From Prochlorococcaceae cyanobacterium jk18x22bins.40 (GTDB lineage: Bacteria > Cyanobacteriota > Cyanobacteriia > PCC-6307 > Cyanobiaceae), in assembly GCA_022826155.1 (NCBI GenBank), contig JAJDVL010000048.1, positions 32,719-96,718 of the forward strand: a DNA stretch of 64,000 nucleotides, given 5' to 3'. A program made the translations under genes and the position numbers. Below, one piece after another: positions 48,044 through 57,721 of this stretch (position 1 is the stretch's first letter; each line of letters opens with the position of its first letter). A model generated the notes under the pieces. It was not told where the DNA came from. It did no database searches and worked only from the letters and a program-made list of their open reading frames with translations.

Positions 48044-49173
48044 GGTTGCAGCACGGGAGCGTCTTGATTGGGGTGCCTGGGGGATGGTGACGAGGGCTTG
48101 AGCCAGTCGTGGCGCACCATGGCTTCGGCGATTTGCACTGCGTTGAGGGCGGCTCCCTTGCGGATCTGATCGCCGCAGAGCCAGAGTTCCAACCCGTTGG
48201 AGTTGCTGGAATCCTGGCGGATGCGACCCACCGCCACTGCATCTTTCCCGGTCACGTCGCTGGGCATGGGGAAGCGGTTGTTGGCCCAGTCGTCAATGAT
48301 GGTCACGCCGGGGGCTTCCGCCAGAACCTGTCGGGCGGCATCCACCGGGACAGGAGCGTCGAATTCGATGTTGACGGCTTCTGCATGGGCCCGCAGAACC
48401 GGCACCCTGACACAGGTGGCACTCAGGCGCAGGTCGGGCTGCGCCAGGATCTTGCGGCTCTCCCGGAGCATTTTGAGTTCCTCTTCACAGTACCCGTTCC
48501 TGTCCAGAGGGGAGTTGTGCAGGAAGAGGTTGAAGGCCAGGGGATGGGGCAGCACATGGCTCCGAGGTTGCCGGCCTTGGAGCACGTCCCGGCTCGTGGT
48601 TTCCAATTCCGCCATGGCCTGAGCGCCAGCACCACTGGCGGACTGGTAGGTGGACACCACCACGCGGCGCAGAGGAGCCAGACGGCGCAGAGGAGCCAGG
48701 GCCAGCAGCAACAGAATGGTGGTGCAGTTGGGGTTGGCAACCACCCCCTGGTGCCGACTAGCCGTGGCCAGGTTCACTTCCGGCACCACCAGGGGCACCT
48801 GAGGATCCAGACGAAAGGCGCTGGAGTTGTCAATCAGCAGCGCTCCATGGGTGCCCATGACCCCAGCCCACCGACGGGAGATGGAGCCACCCGCGGAGGC
48901 CAGCACCAGATCAACCCCGGCCAGCGCCTCCTCCGACGCCGCCTCCACCGTCAGGCCCTCGCCACGAAAGACGAGTCGGCTGCCGGCAGAACGGGGGGAG
49001 GCCAGCAGCTTCAGCTTGTCCAAAGGGAAATCCCGCTGCTCCAGCAGCAGAATCAACTCACGCCCCACGGCGCCCGTGGCGCCCAGTACGGCAACAGTTG
49101 GAGGGCAAGTGCTCAAGGAGGCAGGGAAGACGCAGACGTTCTGAACCCAGCTTAAGCCCCCACTGAGCCCCAC
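48040..49173 (-). CDS. asd: Aspartate-semialdehyde dehydrogenase
   Basis: This enzyme makes aspartate semialdehyde from aspartyl phosphate, the branch point to lysine, methionine and threonine. The NADP-binding motif [14 protein letters not shown], the catalytic Cys in [12 protein letters not shown] and the substrate-binding block [16 protein letters not shown] ([13 protein letters not shown]) are present. The frame opens with a GTG at 49173; a TTG at 49116 (giving [12 protein letters not shown]) fits the family length better, so the first 19 residues may not be translated. It is divergent from tig. Confidence 0.93.
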   Translation of the reverse strand: MGLSGGLSWVQNVCVFPASLSTCPPTVAVLGATGAVGRELILLLEQRDFPLDKLKLLASPRSAGSRLVFRGEGLTVEAASEEALAGVDLVLASAGGSISRRWAGVMGTHGALLIDNSSAFRLDPQVPLVVPEVNLATASRHQGVVANPNCTTILLLLALAPLRRLAPLRRVVVSTYQSASGAGAQAMAELETTSRDVLQGRQPRSHVLPHPLAFNLFLHNSPLDRNGYCEEELKMLRESRKILAQPDLRLSATCVRVPVLRAHAEAVNIEFDAPVPVDAARQVLAEAPGVTIIDDWANNRFPMPSDVTGKDAVAVGRIRQDSSNSNGLELWLCGDQIRKGAALNAVQIAEAMVRHDWLKPSSPSPRHPNQDAPVLQP

Positions 49174-49228
49174 CCCTGGCGCGGTTGTCTAAGATCAGCA
49201 CACCCAAATTGTTGTGCCCTTTTTCACC

Positions 49229-50698
49229 ATGGCTTCTGACCTTCAGGTCAAGACGTCTCCCCGTCCCCAGAGTCGTTTGGCCCTGGAGGTGCTTGTCCCG
49301 GCTGAGCGTTGTCAGCGCAGTTACGACAAGGCCCTGCACAACTTGTGCCGCACGGTGCGGCTGCCCGGCTTTCGTCCTGGCCGAGTTCCCAAAACCGCCG
49401 TGCTCCAGCAATTGGGCGCCCACCAGGTGTGGGCCAACGCCCTGGAGCAACTGCTGGAGGACACGGCCCGGGACGTGCTCAACGACGAAGACCTGGACCT
49501 GTTGGGGAAGCTGCAGCTTCAGGACTCGCTTGACGCCTTGGCCCAGCAGTTCAAACCCGGTGAGAGCCTCACCTTGAACATGGAGGCGGACGTGCGTCCC
49601 AACGCCACCTTGAAGGCCTATCGCGATCTGGACGTGGCGGTGGAGGAGCTCTCCGTGGAAGACCTGCTGGAGCAGGCGCTTGAACGAGAGCGCCTCGCTG
49701 CCAGCACCAAGACGCCTGTGGAGAAAACCAAGGCGGAAATGGGGGACGTGGCGGTGATCCACTTTTCGCTGCCCCCCACGGACAAACCCGGTAAGCCTGA
49801 TGAGGCTGATGAGGCTGACCAGTCCGATGGGGATATGGTCCGTGCCCCCGTCTCACGGGGTGTTGGCAACTTACGGGGTTTTGACCTGGATCTGGTGGAG
49901 AATCACGGGTTTCTGCCCGAGATTGTGCCCCTGATCGTCGGCATGACGGTGGGGGAGACCAAGGCGGTTTTCGAGGACGCTGACGAGTCCGGAAACGAGG
50001 ATGAAAACGACGGCCCTGTACAGGAAGACGCTGATCAGGACAACGATCCAATAGATGCACCCATGGACAATGCGTCCATCACCCTGTGTGGACTGAAGGC
50101 GCGTCAGTTGCCGGACCTGGACGATGCCTTTGCGCAGAAAGTGAGCGAGTTTGCCACCATGGCCGAATGGAGAGACGCTCTCAGCCGGCAGCTTGAAATT
50201 CAGGTCCAGGAAGGCAACAGGGAAAAGCGCCAGGATGCCCTGCTCGATGTTCTCTGTGAGGACATGGAGGTGGAGCTGCCCCAGTCCCTGGTGGACCAGG
50301 AGATGGGCGTGGTGGTGGAGGATTTCAGGAACGAATTCAGGGCACGGGGACTGGACCTGGATCTCAAGCTGGACGACAGGCTTCGGGAGAAGGTCGAGGA
50401 GGCTAAATTGCAGGAGGTGCAGAATCGTCTTCAGCGTAAGCTGGCCCTTGAGTCCGTGGCCAAAGCAGAGCAGCTAACGGTTGCGGACACTGAACTGGAC
50501 GAACGGATTCGGGAACTGCGCAAGCAGCTCAAATCCAAGCAGGCTCGCAGGCTTGACTCCACCAAGCTGCGTATCTTCGTGAAGAGGGACCTGCTGCAGG
50601 AGAAGGCTCTAGCCTGGCTGGAGGAGCACAACACCTTCAAGGTGCAAGAGGCGCAAAGCAACCCTGCTCCGGAACTCGGATCAACTACGGCTGATTGA
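49229..50698 (+). CDS. tig: Trigger factor (with acidic insertions)
   Basis: A 489-residue ribosome-associated chaperone and peptidyl-prolyl isomerase. The ribosome-binding signature is visible as VRLPGFRPGRVPKTAVLQQL (GFRxGxxP). The PPIase domain is unusual: it carries two acidic runs, DEADEADQSDGD and EDADESGNEDENDG with EDADQDNDP, where other homologues have short loops, and the FPEDY-like part is not recognisable. The C-terminal arm (LPDLDDAFAQKVSEF onwards) is normal. The ATG at 49229 gives the usual N-terminus. In related genomes clpP follows; here clpX follows directly, 42 bp on. Confidence 0.92.
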   Translation: MASDLQVKTSPRPQSRLALEVLVPAERCQRSYDKALHNLCRTVRLPGFRPGRVPKTAVLQQLGAHQVWANALEQLLEDTARDVLNDEDLDLLGKLQLQDSLDALAQQFKPGESLTLNMEADVRPNATLKAYRDLDVAVEELSVEDLLEQALERERLAASTKTPVEKTKAEMGDVAVIHFSLPPTDKPGKPDEADEADQSDGDMVRAPVSRGVGNLRGFDLDLVENHGFLPEIVPLIVGMTVGETKAVFEDADESGNEDENDGPVQEDADQDNDPIDAPMDNASITLCGLKARQLPDLDDAFAQKVSEFATMAEWRDALSRQLEIQVQEGNREKRQDALLDVLCEDMEVELPQSLVDQEMGVVVEDFRNEFRARGLDLDLKLDDRLREKVEEAKLQEVQNRLQRKLALESVAKAEQLTVADTELDERIRELRKQLKSKQARRLDSTKLRIFVKRDLLQEKALAWLEEHNTFKVQEAQSNPAPELGSTTAD

Positions 50699-50740
50699 TG
50701 CGATGCCGAACACTTCCCAACTGGATTCAGGTACCGGATA

Positions 50741-52126
50741 ATGGAAGCTGGCCACTCGGCGCGGAGCATTGCTACAGTGAAACCTGACTTCCAGCTCCGG
50801 TGCTCCTTTTGTAGGAAGACTCAGGGAAAAGCCCGGCGACTGATTGCTGGACCCGGCGTCTATATCTGTGATGAATGCGTTGATCTTTGCAACGACATTC
50901 TGGACGAGGAATTCACCGGACTTCCGGGTGACAGCCGTGGCGACTTGAAGCCGACACTGAGGCCGTCTTCGGCCCTCTCGTCCTGTAGCAGCCGCTCCCC
51001 CGTCAGATTGGCGAGCGTGCCTAAGCCTCGGGACATCAAGGCCCACCTGGATGCCTTTGTCATTGGCCAGAACGAAGCCAAGAAAGCCCTTTCCGTGGCT
51101 GTTTACAATCACTACAAGCGCTTGGCCTGGTCCGGTGAACACGGCGAAGAGAAGGACCTGCTGGGCACCCAACTGGAAAAGTCCAACATCCTTCTCGTGG
51201 GACCAACGGGCAGTGGCAAAACTCTGATGGCGCGCTGCCTGGCAGAGGTGCTCAACGTGCCGTTTGCCGTTACGGATGCCACGACCGTTACGGAAGCGGG
51301 CTATGTGGGAGACGACGTGGAAAACATTCTGCTGCGCCTCCTGCAAAAAGCGGGCATGAACGTGGAGGAGGCTCAGCGGGGCATTATCTACATCGACGAA
51401 ATTGATAAAATCTCCCGCAAGAGTCAAAGCCCCTCCATTACACGGGATGTGTCTGGTGAGGGTGTGCAGCAGGCATTGCTCAAGGTTCTGGAGGGCACCA
51501 TCGCCAACGTGCCCCCTCAAGGGGGGCGCAAGCATCCCCACGAAGAGACCATCGCCATTGACACCAGCCACATCCTGTTTATCTGCGGCGGCGCCTTTGT
51601 CGGTCTGGAGGACGTGGTGAAACACCGTCTGGGCAAGCACTCCATCGGCTTTGTCCAGGAGCGGGACGATGATCGGAAACGCCAGTCGGCCACGTCCAGC
51701 ATTTTGAGGAAGCTGGAACCAGCGGACTTGGTGCAGTATGGGTTGATTCCGGAACTCATCGGGCGTCTGCCGGTGGTCGCGGTGCTGGATTCCCTGGATG
51801 AGCAGTCTCTGCGGGCCATTTTGACGGAACCCCGCAATGCCCTGGTGAAGCAGTTTCAAACGCTACTCAGCATGGACAACGTGCAACTGGTGTTTGAAGA
51901 GAATGCCATTGAAACCATTGCTCGGGAGGCCATGCGCCGACAGACAGGCGCAAGGGGACTGCGCAGCCTGGTGGAGAACCTGATGTTGGAGGTGATGTAT
52001 AGCCTTCCCTCCCACAGCGACATCAAAACCTTCACCATCACTGCGGAGATGGTGAATCAACACCAGCACCAGGGCAACAAGGTGATGCTCCACCCCAACA
52101 TACAAGTCACCAGGACACAGCCGTAG
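50741..52126 (+). CDS. clpX: ATP-dependent Clp protease ATP-binding subunit ClpX
   Basis: A 461-residue AAA+ unfoldase. The N-terminal zinc-binding domain has [17 protein letters not shown] and CDECVDLC. Walker A GPTGSGKT, Walker [11 protein letters not shown], sensor and arginine-finger regions, and the pore loop GYVGDD are intact. The ClpP-contacting loop IGF is retained ([12 protein letters not shown]), so it should still pair with a ClpP encoded elsewhere. A linker of about 40 residues rich in Ser/Arg separates the zinc domain from the AAA+ core. Confidence 0.96.
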   Translation: MEAGHSARSIATVKPDFQLRCSFCRKTQGKARRLIAGPGVYICDECVDLCNDILDEEFTGLPGDSRGDLKPTLRPSSALSSCSSRSPVRLASVPKPRDIKAHLDAFVIGQNEAKKALSVAVYNHYKRLAWSGEHGEEKDLLGTQLEKSNILLVGPTGSGKTLMARCLAEVLNVPFAVTDATTVTEAGYVGDDVENILLRLLQKAGMNVEEAQRGIIYIDEIDKISRKSQSPSITRDVSGEGVQQALLKVLEGTIANVPPQGGRKHPHEETIAIDTSHILFICGGAFVGLEDVVKHRLGKHSIGFVQERDDDRKRQSATSSILRKLEPADLVQYGLIPELIGRLPVVAVLDSLDEQSLRAILTEPRNALVKQFQTLLSMDNVQLVFEENAIETIAREAMRRQTGARGLRSLVENLMLEVMYSLPSHSDIKTFTITAEMVNQHQHQGNKVMLHPNIQVTRTQP

Positions 52127-52129
52127 ACC

Positions 52130-53968
52130 ATGGCTTATGAGCCGTTGCACCACCGCTATCGCCCACAGCGGTTTGACCAGCTTGTGGGCCAGGCTCCGAT
52201 TGTGCGGACCCTGAGCAATGCCATCCGGCTGAAAAGAATTGCTCCGGCCTATCTCTTCACCGGACCCAGGGGAACAGGCAAAACCTCAAGCGCCCGCATT
52301 CTGGCCCGCTCCCTGAACTGCACCAGCACTCCGGAACCCACGGCAGAACCATGCGGCCAGTGTGAGGCCTGCGTCGCCATCACCGCCGGCAATGCTCTGG
52401 ACGTGATCGAGATTGACGCTGCGTCCAACACAGGGGTGGACAACATTCGAGAGCTCATTGAGCGGTCCCGTTTTGCACCTGTGCAACTGCGCTGGAAGGT
52501 CTATGTGGTGGACGAGTGTCACATGTTGTCCACAGCCGCCTTCAACGCCCTCCTCAAAACGCTGGAAGAGCCGCCGCCACGGGTGGTATTCGTGTTGGCC
52601 ACCACGGATCCCCAGCGGGTTCTACCCACCATCGTGTCCCGGTGCCAGCGCTTTGACTTCTGCCGCATCCCTCTGGAGGAACTGGTGCAGCATCTGAGCT
52701 GGATCAGCCAACAGGAGCAGATTGTCATTGCTCCGGATGCCCTGCGCCTGGTGGCCCAATTTGCCCAGGGTGGCCTCCGGGATGCGGAAAGCCTGTTGGA
52801 TCAGCTCAGCTTGCTGTCACCACCCATTGAGGCCGCCGCCGTCTGGGACCTCATGGGGGCCGTGCCGGAACAGGAGGCATTGGAGTTGGGAACAGCGCTG
52901 GCCAACGGGGAGCCCCTCCCCTTACTGGAGATCACCCGCCAGTTGTTCGACCGGGGCCATGAACCCAACGCCATCCTGGAAGCATTGACCAAGCTGCTGC
53001 GGGACCTGCTTGTGGCAGCTCTGGCCTCGGATCGCCAAGCCCTCACCGCCATCAGCCCAGCCAGTTGGGAGAAAGCCACCCGTCTGGCGCAACAATTCGG
53101 CCGAGACCGATTGTTGAGCGTGTTGCGGTCTCTTAAAGGCACTGAAGCCCAACTCCGCCACAGCAGCCAGCCCCGTCTCACCCTGGAGGTGCTGCTGGCC
53201 GGCCTCCTGGCAGAAACAAGGCAAGGGCCGGTAGCAGCAGTTGCTCCTGCTCCAGTCGTCCAGCCGCCCTCAGCCACCACAGACCGTTCCGGCACACGCC
53301 AACGGAGTTTGCCCTCGCCACCCGCGTCCCCCACACCAGCGCCAGTGCCAGCGCAAACTGCAGCGCATCAGCCCACAGCAGGCAACGCTGCGGAACTGGA
53401 CAAGCTCTGGCAGACCATCCTGGCCCAACTGAAACTGCCCTCCACCCAAGCGGTCCTGCAGCAGCAAGGGAAGGTGGCGTCATGGGATGGGTCCCAGGTG
53501 GTGGTGCAGGTGCAGCAGACATGGCTGGAGATGGCCAAGGCCCGGCGCCCGCTGTTGGAGCAGGCGGTTGCTGCAGCCTTGGGCAAGACCGCCCATCTGA
53601 CGCTGACGGGGACAGCATCCGTAGAGGCCGACCGTGGCCAGCGCCCGGCCTCTCCAGCGGAATCGACGCCAAAGCCTTCACAGGAGAGGGTGGCTCAACC
53701 CCCAGGCCAGGCCGCCCAAGCACAGACCCAAACACAGACTCAAGTCAAGCCCCCTCAGGCCGGTTCTCAAAGCAGACCTCAACCCGGGCTTCAACCTCAG
53801 CCTGCTCCCAGCCCCCGGGAGCAGCACCACCACCGTCGGGAACCATCCCCGCCCCCATCCCCAGAAGCGCCCCCTGACGTATCGGGCACATCATTAGATG
53901 CCACCGCCAGAAACCTGGCCAATTTTTTCAATGGCGAAGTGGTGGACGGCAGCAATGACGCTCCTTAA
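52130..53968 (+). CDS. dnaX: DNA polymerase III subunit gamma/tau
   Basis: A 612-residue clamp-loader ATPase. Features: YRPQRFDQLVGQ, Walker A GPRGTGKTS, the zinc module Cys residues (NCTSTP, CGQCEAC), Walker B YVVDECHMLS, and the arginine finger region TIVSRCQRFDF. After domain III a long Pro/Gln/Ala-rich linker (residues about 370-600) leads to a short C-terminus. No obvious slippery run for programmed frameshifting is visible. It starts 3 bp after clpX, and its stop overlaps that of the convergent GT2 gene by 4 bases. Confidence 0.95.
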   Translation: MAYEPLHHRYRPQRFDQLVGQAPIVRTLSNAIRLKRIAPAYLFTGPRGTGKTSSARILARSLNCTSTPEPTAEPCGQCEACVAITAGNALDVIEIDAASNTGVDNIRELIERSRFAPVQLRWKVYVVDECHMLSTAAFNALLKTLEEPPPRVVFVLATTDPQRVLPTIVSRCQRFDFCRIPLEELVQHLSWISQQEQIVIAPDALRLVAQFAQGGLRDAESLLDQLSLLSPPIEAAAVWDLMGAVPEQEALELGTALANGEPLPLLEITRQLFDRGHEPNAILEALTKLLRDLLVAALASDRQALTAISPASWEKATRLAQQFGRDRLLSVLRSLKGTEAQLRHSSQPRLTLEVLLAGLLAETRQGPVAAVAPAPVVQPPSATTDRSGTRQRSLPSPPASPTPAPVPAQTAAHQPTAGNAAELDKLWQTILAQLKLPSTQAVLQQQGKVASWDGSQVVVQVQQTWLEMAKARRPLLEQAVAAALGKTAHLTLTGTASVEADRGQRPASPAESTPKPSQERVAQPPGQAAQAQTQTQTQVKPPQAGSQSRPQPGLQPQPAPSPREQHHHRREPSPPPSPEAPPDVSGTSLDATARNLANFFNGEVVDGSNDAP

Positions 53969-55266
53969 GCCCCGGCAGTCGCGCTTCCATGGAGGGTCTT
54001 GTCCCAAGCACGGTGCCTGGGCTTGAGGGCCATGCGCATGGTGGCCAAGGGAATGATCAGGCTCCAGTGCAGGACGTACACCAAGGTCATCAAGACGGTG
54101 AAGCCGCGGATCGCCGGCACGGGAGGGCCACTGTTGGCACTCGGACAGCGCCACATGGCGGTCACCGTGAACAGGAGGGTCATGGTGGTCAATGGCCAGG
54201 CCAGGGGTGGAGAGCGCCACACCACGGCGCCCATCACGTCCCCTGCCATCACCAGTGGCTGGACGTACTGCAGGAGGAAAAAGGCCAACACGTCCCGTTT
54301 GAGCCGTGGCTTGAGGCGAGAACTCAGCAGCGCGGGCCAGTAGTCGAAAAAGCGTTGCAGTCCCCCTTCCGCCCAGCGCTGATGCTGGCGCCAAAGCGCA
54401 CCGATGGAGCTGACCGCCTCCTCCGCCACCGGTGGATTCCACACCACGGCAATGGGAACACCGTGAAGCTGGAGCCGCATCGTGAGGTCCAGGTCATCGG
54501 TGATGGTGGCTTCATTGAATCCGCCACAGCGCAGCAGGGCCTGGCGGGGAATGAATTGGCCGTTGCCCCGCAACTCGCCACAACCCTGATGGGCGATGCG
54601 GCCCTGTTGAATCAAGGCATCCACCGCCATCTCAACGGCTTGCACCCGGGTGAGCAGGTTGCAGTCCGCATTATGTACCGCCTTGCGCAGTTGAAGGGCG
54701 CGGCTGCTGTCTTTCAAGAGGGGATTCAAGCGCTCCAGCAGTTCCGGATCCACCTGGGCATCGGCATCCAGCACAAGAAGCCACTCCCCCTTCAGATGGG
54801 GCAGCACCGTGTTCAGGGCGCCGGATTTCCACCCTGTGGCTTCGGGGGGGCGGTGAATCACGTGAAGGTGGCTGTGCTGCTGTTGCAGGCGGTCCAGGAT
54901 CTCTCCCGTGCCGTCCACGCTGCCGTCATCCACAATCCACAGTTGCAGTTGCCCCTCGCCGTATCGCAGGGCCAGCAGGTTGTTGACCAACTGCTCGATC
55001 ACCGCAGCCTCGTTTCTGGCCGCCACCAGCACGTCAACGGGGGACGAGGCGATTGAAGAGGACAAGGCCCGGGTTGAGGACGAGTCGCTTTCCGGTGGGC
55101 GTCCCGCTGTGGGAAAAATATGGCGCCCCAGCAGGATGGCCACCACCACCGCAGGCCAGGGGCCTCCGTGGAGCCAGTGGGGGAGTAGTCCCAGCAACAG
55201 GGAGGTGGCTGCAAACAGGGCCGCTTTGCGGCGCCGTCCTCCTTCCCAGCAAGCAACGGGATTCAT
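53965..55266 (-). CDS. Membrane glycosyltransferase, family 2
   Basis: A 433-residue processive-type GT2. Two N-terminal hydrophobic segments are followed by the catalytic domain with LWIVDDGSVDGTGE, LVLDADAQVDPELL, the base Asp in TITDDLDLTMRL and the product-binding QHQRWAEGG (QxxRW). C-terminal membrane helices follow. It would polymerise or transfer sugars to a lipid or glycan at the inner membrane; the product is unknown. The ATG at 55266 (MNPVACWEGG) is chosen over 55293. Confidence 0.85.
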   Translation of the reverse strand: MNPVACWEGGRRRKAALFAATSLLLGLLPHWLHGGPWPAVVVAILLGRHIFPTAGRPPESDSSSTRALSSSIASSPVDVLVAARNEAAVIEQLVNNLLALRYGEGQLQLWIVDDGSVDGTGEILDRLQQQHSHLHVIHRPPEATGWKSGALNTVLPHLKGEWLLVLDADAQVDPELLERLNPLLKDSSRALQLRKAVHNADCNLLTRVQAVEMAVDALIQQGRIAHQGCGELRGNGQFIPRQALLRCGGFNEATITDDLDLTMRLQLHGVPIAVVWNPPVAEEAVSSIGALWRQHQRWAEGGLQRFFDYWPALLSSRLKPRLKRDVLAFFLLQYVQPLVMAGDVMGAVVWRSPPLAWPLTTMTLLFTVTAMWRCPSANSGPPVPAIRGFTVLMTLVYVLHWSLIIPLATMRMALKPRHRAWDKTLHGSATAGA

Positions 55267-55390
55267 GGACACCCTGACAACTTGACCCTCCAACTGCGCA
55301 GCGGTTGCCCCAAGGGCGGCAAGCCATGGTTTTTAATCATGCCATATCAGTTCGGTTAAAATTCTTTCTCTTCTGTTGAACCCCTCAGCC

Positions 55391-55591
55391 ATGCCCAAAC
55401 TCAAAACCCGCCGCGCCGCCGCCAAGCGTTTCCGGATCACGGGGACTGGTAAGCTTCAGCGTCGTCATGCCTTCCGCAACCACCTGCTGGGCCATAAAAG
55501 TTCCAAGCGCAAGCGCTTTCTGGCCACTTCAGTGACGGTGGACCCCACGGATCATGATCGGGTCCAAGGCATGCTGCCTTACGGCAGCTAA
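55391..55591 (+). CDS. rpmI: 50S ribosomal protein L35
   Basis: A 66-residue basic protein with the L35 signature [20 protein letters not shown], then [14 protein letters not shown]. It starts at the ATG at 55391. It is the first gene of the rpmI-rplT pair. Confidence 0.97.
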   Translation: MPKLKTRRAAAKRFRITGTGKLQRRHAFRNHLLGHKSSKRKRFLATSVTVDPTDHDRVQGMLPYGS

Positions 55592-55640
55592 CCCGCACAC
55601 TTGACATCATCTTCCCCCATCATTTCAGCAATCTCAGCCC

Positions 55641-55988
55641 ATGAGCCGCATCAAGAGGGGCAACGTTGCCCGCAAACGCCGCCAAAAGATCTTGAAGCTG
55701 GCCAAGGGCTTCGTGGGATCCAACGGCAGCTTGTTTCGCACCGCGAACCAGCGGGTGATGAAGGCCCTCACCAACGCTTACCGGGATCGCCGCCGCCGCA
55801 AACGTGATTTCCGTCGTCTGTGGATTGCCCGCATCAATGCTGCAGCCCATGGCCACGGACTGAGCTACAGCACCTTCATCGGTGGCTTGAAAAAGGCGGA
55901 CGTGCGTCTGAATCGCAAAATGCTGGCCCAGTTGGCTGTTCTGGATCCCGCCAGCTTCGCCGCGGTGGCCGCCGCCGCTCAACCCTGA
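55641..55988 (+). CDS. rplT: 50S ribosomal protein L20
   Basis: A 115-residue basic protein. L20 blocks [36 protein letters not shown] and [17 protein letters not shown] are all present. It binds 23S rRNA early in 50S assembly. It lies 49 bp after rpmI. Confidence 0.98.
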   Translation: MSRIKRGNVARKRRQKILKLAKGFVGSNGSLFRTANQRVMKALTNAYRDRRRRKRDFRRLWIARINAAAHGHGLSYSTFIGGLKKADVRLNRKMLAQLAVLDPASFAAVAAAAQP

Positions 55989-56016
55989 ATCCAAATTACC
56001 CGAAGCTCCAGCCATC

Positions 56017-56556
56017 ATGGATTCCCCTCTGCCTTCCCTCTATCTGGTGGGCCTGGTGGTCTTGTTGGCCATCCTCAGCATTGTCGTTGGCGTCCAGGTG
56101 TGGAAGGTGCGGCGTGACGAAGCAACGCTTCAGCGGCTGCAACAGGACATCGGTGACCGCAAGGCTGCGGACCCCGTAAAGCTCTATGAACTGGGGTCCG
56201 TCCAGTTGCGCAAGCGCCTCTTCCCGCAAGCGGTGGCCACCCTGGGCAAAGCGGCTCAAAGGGCTGGCCAGGAGCCCCCGGAAGGGCAAGCGCTCATTCA
56301 CAACGCCTTGGGCTATGCCTTGGCGGCCCAGAAGCAACACACCGAGGCCATCCGCCACTACCGCAAGGCTTTGGAGGCCAAGCCGGACTATCCCGTGGCT
56401 TTGAACAATCTGGGCCATGCGCTGGAGCAGCAGCAACGGCAGAAAGAAGCGGCCCAAGCCTACGCGCAAACGTTGGCCCTGGATGCTGGCAACGCCATTG
56501 CCAGACGCCGCTTGCAGCGCTTGGAGAAGGTCAAGGCGTCTACCCTGGATTCATAA
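56017..56556 (+). CDS. Membrane-anchored TPR protein
   Basis: A 179-residue protein with one N-terminal membrane helix (LVGLVVLLAILSIVVGVQVW) and about three tetratricopeptide repeats (LGSVQLRKRLFPQAVATLGK, NALGYALAAQKQHTEAIRHY, NNLGHALEQQQRQKEAAQAY). It would be a protein-protein interaction platform at the membrane; partners are unknown. It lies 28 bp downstream of rplT and 18 bp upstream of thiG. Confidence 0.8.
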   Translation: MDSPLPSLYLVGLVVLLAILSIVVGVQVWKVRRDEATLQRLQQDIGDRKAADPVKLYELGSVQLRKRLFPQAVATLGKAAQRAGQEPPEGQALIHNALGYALAAQKQHTEAIRHYRKALEAKPDYPVALNNLGHALEQQQRQKEAAQAYAQTLALDAGNAIARRRLQRLEKVKASTLDS

Positions 56557-56574
56557 CGCTTCTGATCAACGGTC

Positions 56575-57390
56575 TTGCCTTTATCCAGCGCCATTGCGGA
56601 TGAGCCCCTGCGGATTGCGGGGCGTTCCTTCAACAGCCGCCTGCTGACGGGAACAGGGAAATATCCCGACCTGGCCACCATGCAAGCCAGTTTGGACGCC
56701 AGTGGTTGTGCCATGGTCACGGTGGCCGTGCGGCGGGTCCACAGTGGTGCGGCAGGGCACCAGGGGCTCATGGACGCCGTTGACTGGTCCCGGCTGTGGA
56801 TGCTCCCCAACACTGCCGGCTGCACCACTGCGGAGGAGGCGGTCCGCACGGCCCGCCTGGGGCGTGAGTTGGCGCGCCTGGCAGGACAGGAGGACAACAC
56901 CTTCGTGAAGCTGGAGGTGATCCCCGACCCCCGATACCTGCTGCCGGATCCCATCGGCACGCTCCTGGCTGCCGAGCAACTCGTCAAAGAAGGCTTCAGC
57001 GTGCTGCCCTACATCAATGCCGATCCACTCCTGGCCCGCCGCCTGGAGGAGGTGGGCTGTGTCACGGTGATGCCCCTGGGATCCCCCATCGGCTCTGGCC
57101 GGGGTCTACGCAATCGGGACAACATCGGCTTGATCATCGAAGGCGCCGGCGTGCCTGTGGTGGTGGATGCCGGCATTGGCGTTCCCAGTGACGCTGCGGA
57201 GGCCATGGAGCTGGGGGCCGATGCCGTGCTCATTAACACCGCCATTGCCCAGGCCGGCACACCGGTGGCCATGGCCCGGGCCATGGCCATGGCCACCCAG
57301 GCAGGACGTCTTGCCCACGTCAGTGGCCGGATCCCCCAACAACGGAAAGCTGTGGCCAGCTCACCCCAGGGTGGTCGCATCGGCAGTTGA
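56575..57390 (+). CDS. thiG: Thiazole synthase
   Basis: A 271-residue ThiG, which forms the thiazole phosphate ring of thiamine from deoxyxylulose phosphate, dehydroglycine and ThiS-thiocarboxylate. Motifs: [20 protein letters not shown], the Schiff-base Lys in [24 protein letters not shown] and [20 protein letters not shown]. The start is a TTG at 56575; no in-frame ATG fits, so translation may be weak. Confidence 0.94.
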   Translation: MPLSSAIADEPLRIAGRSFNSRLLTGTGKYPDLATMQASLDASGCAMVTVAVRRVHSGAAGHQGLMDAVDWSRLWMLPNTAGCTTAEEAVRTARLGRELARLAGQEDNTFVKLEVIPDPRYLLPDPIGTLLAAEQLVKEGFSVLPYINADPLLARRLEEVGCVTVMPLGSPIGSGRGLRNRDNIGLIIEGAGVPVVVDAGIGVPSDAAEAMELGADAVLINTAIAQAGTPVAMARAMAMATQAGRLAHVSGRIPQQRKAVASSPQGGRIGS

Positions 57391-57500
57391 GCCCATGGGA
57401 TGGGGGCGGACTCTGTGAAGTCTCGCAACAGTGAGGCGACACCGGTCCATGGGGGCCGCCATTCCCCATACATTCGCCCTCAGTGTTCTTCTTGCGCGTC

Positions 57501-57683
57501 ATGACCGTCACCCACGAGGATGGAGGCCGCCTCAATGCTTTTGCCCGTGAGCCCAAGATGGTGCTTGCGGAGCCTCTCACTGGCGCGGAGCAACGCCAGC
57601 GGCTCCGGCTCTACGGCATGGGTGCGGGACTGGTGGTGACCATGGTGGCCATCACGGCATGGGTGAGTCACGGTCTGGTGTAG
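57501..57683 (+). CDS. Psb34-like photosystem II assembly protein (single-helix)
   Basis: A 60-residue protein from the ATG at 57501. The N-terminal motif EDGGRLNAFAREPKMVLAEP followed by one membrane helix (GMGAGLVVTMVAITAWVS) matches what I recall of Psb34, a small protein related to high-light-inducible proteins that binds late photosystem II assembly intermediates. The helix lacks an obvious chlorophyll-binding ExxNGRxAMxG motif. The assignment rests on the N-terminal motif alone. Confidence 0.6.
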   Translation: MTVTHEDGGRLNAFAREPKMVLAEPLTGAEQRQRLRLYGMGAGLVVTMVAITAWVSHGLV

Positions 57684-57721
57684 CTTGCCAAGCTGGAACG
57701 CCCTTGGCTGGAGAGGCACGC

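Noticed and set aside
50699..50740. A hidden or frameshifted clpP between tig and clpX
   Set aside because: Only 42 bases are available and none resemble clpP.
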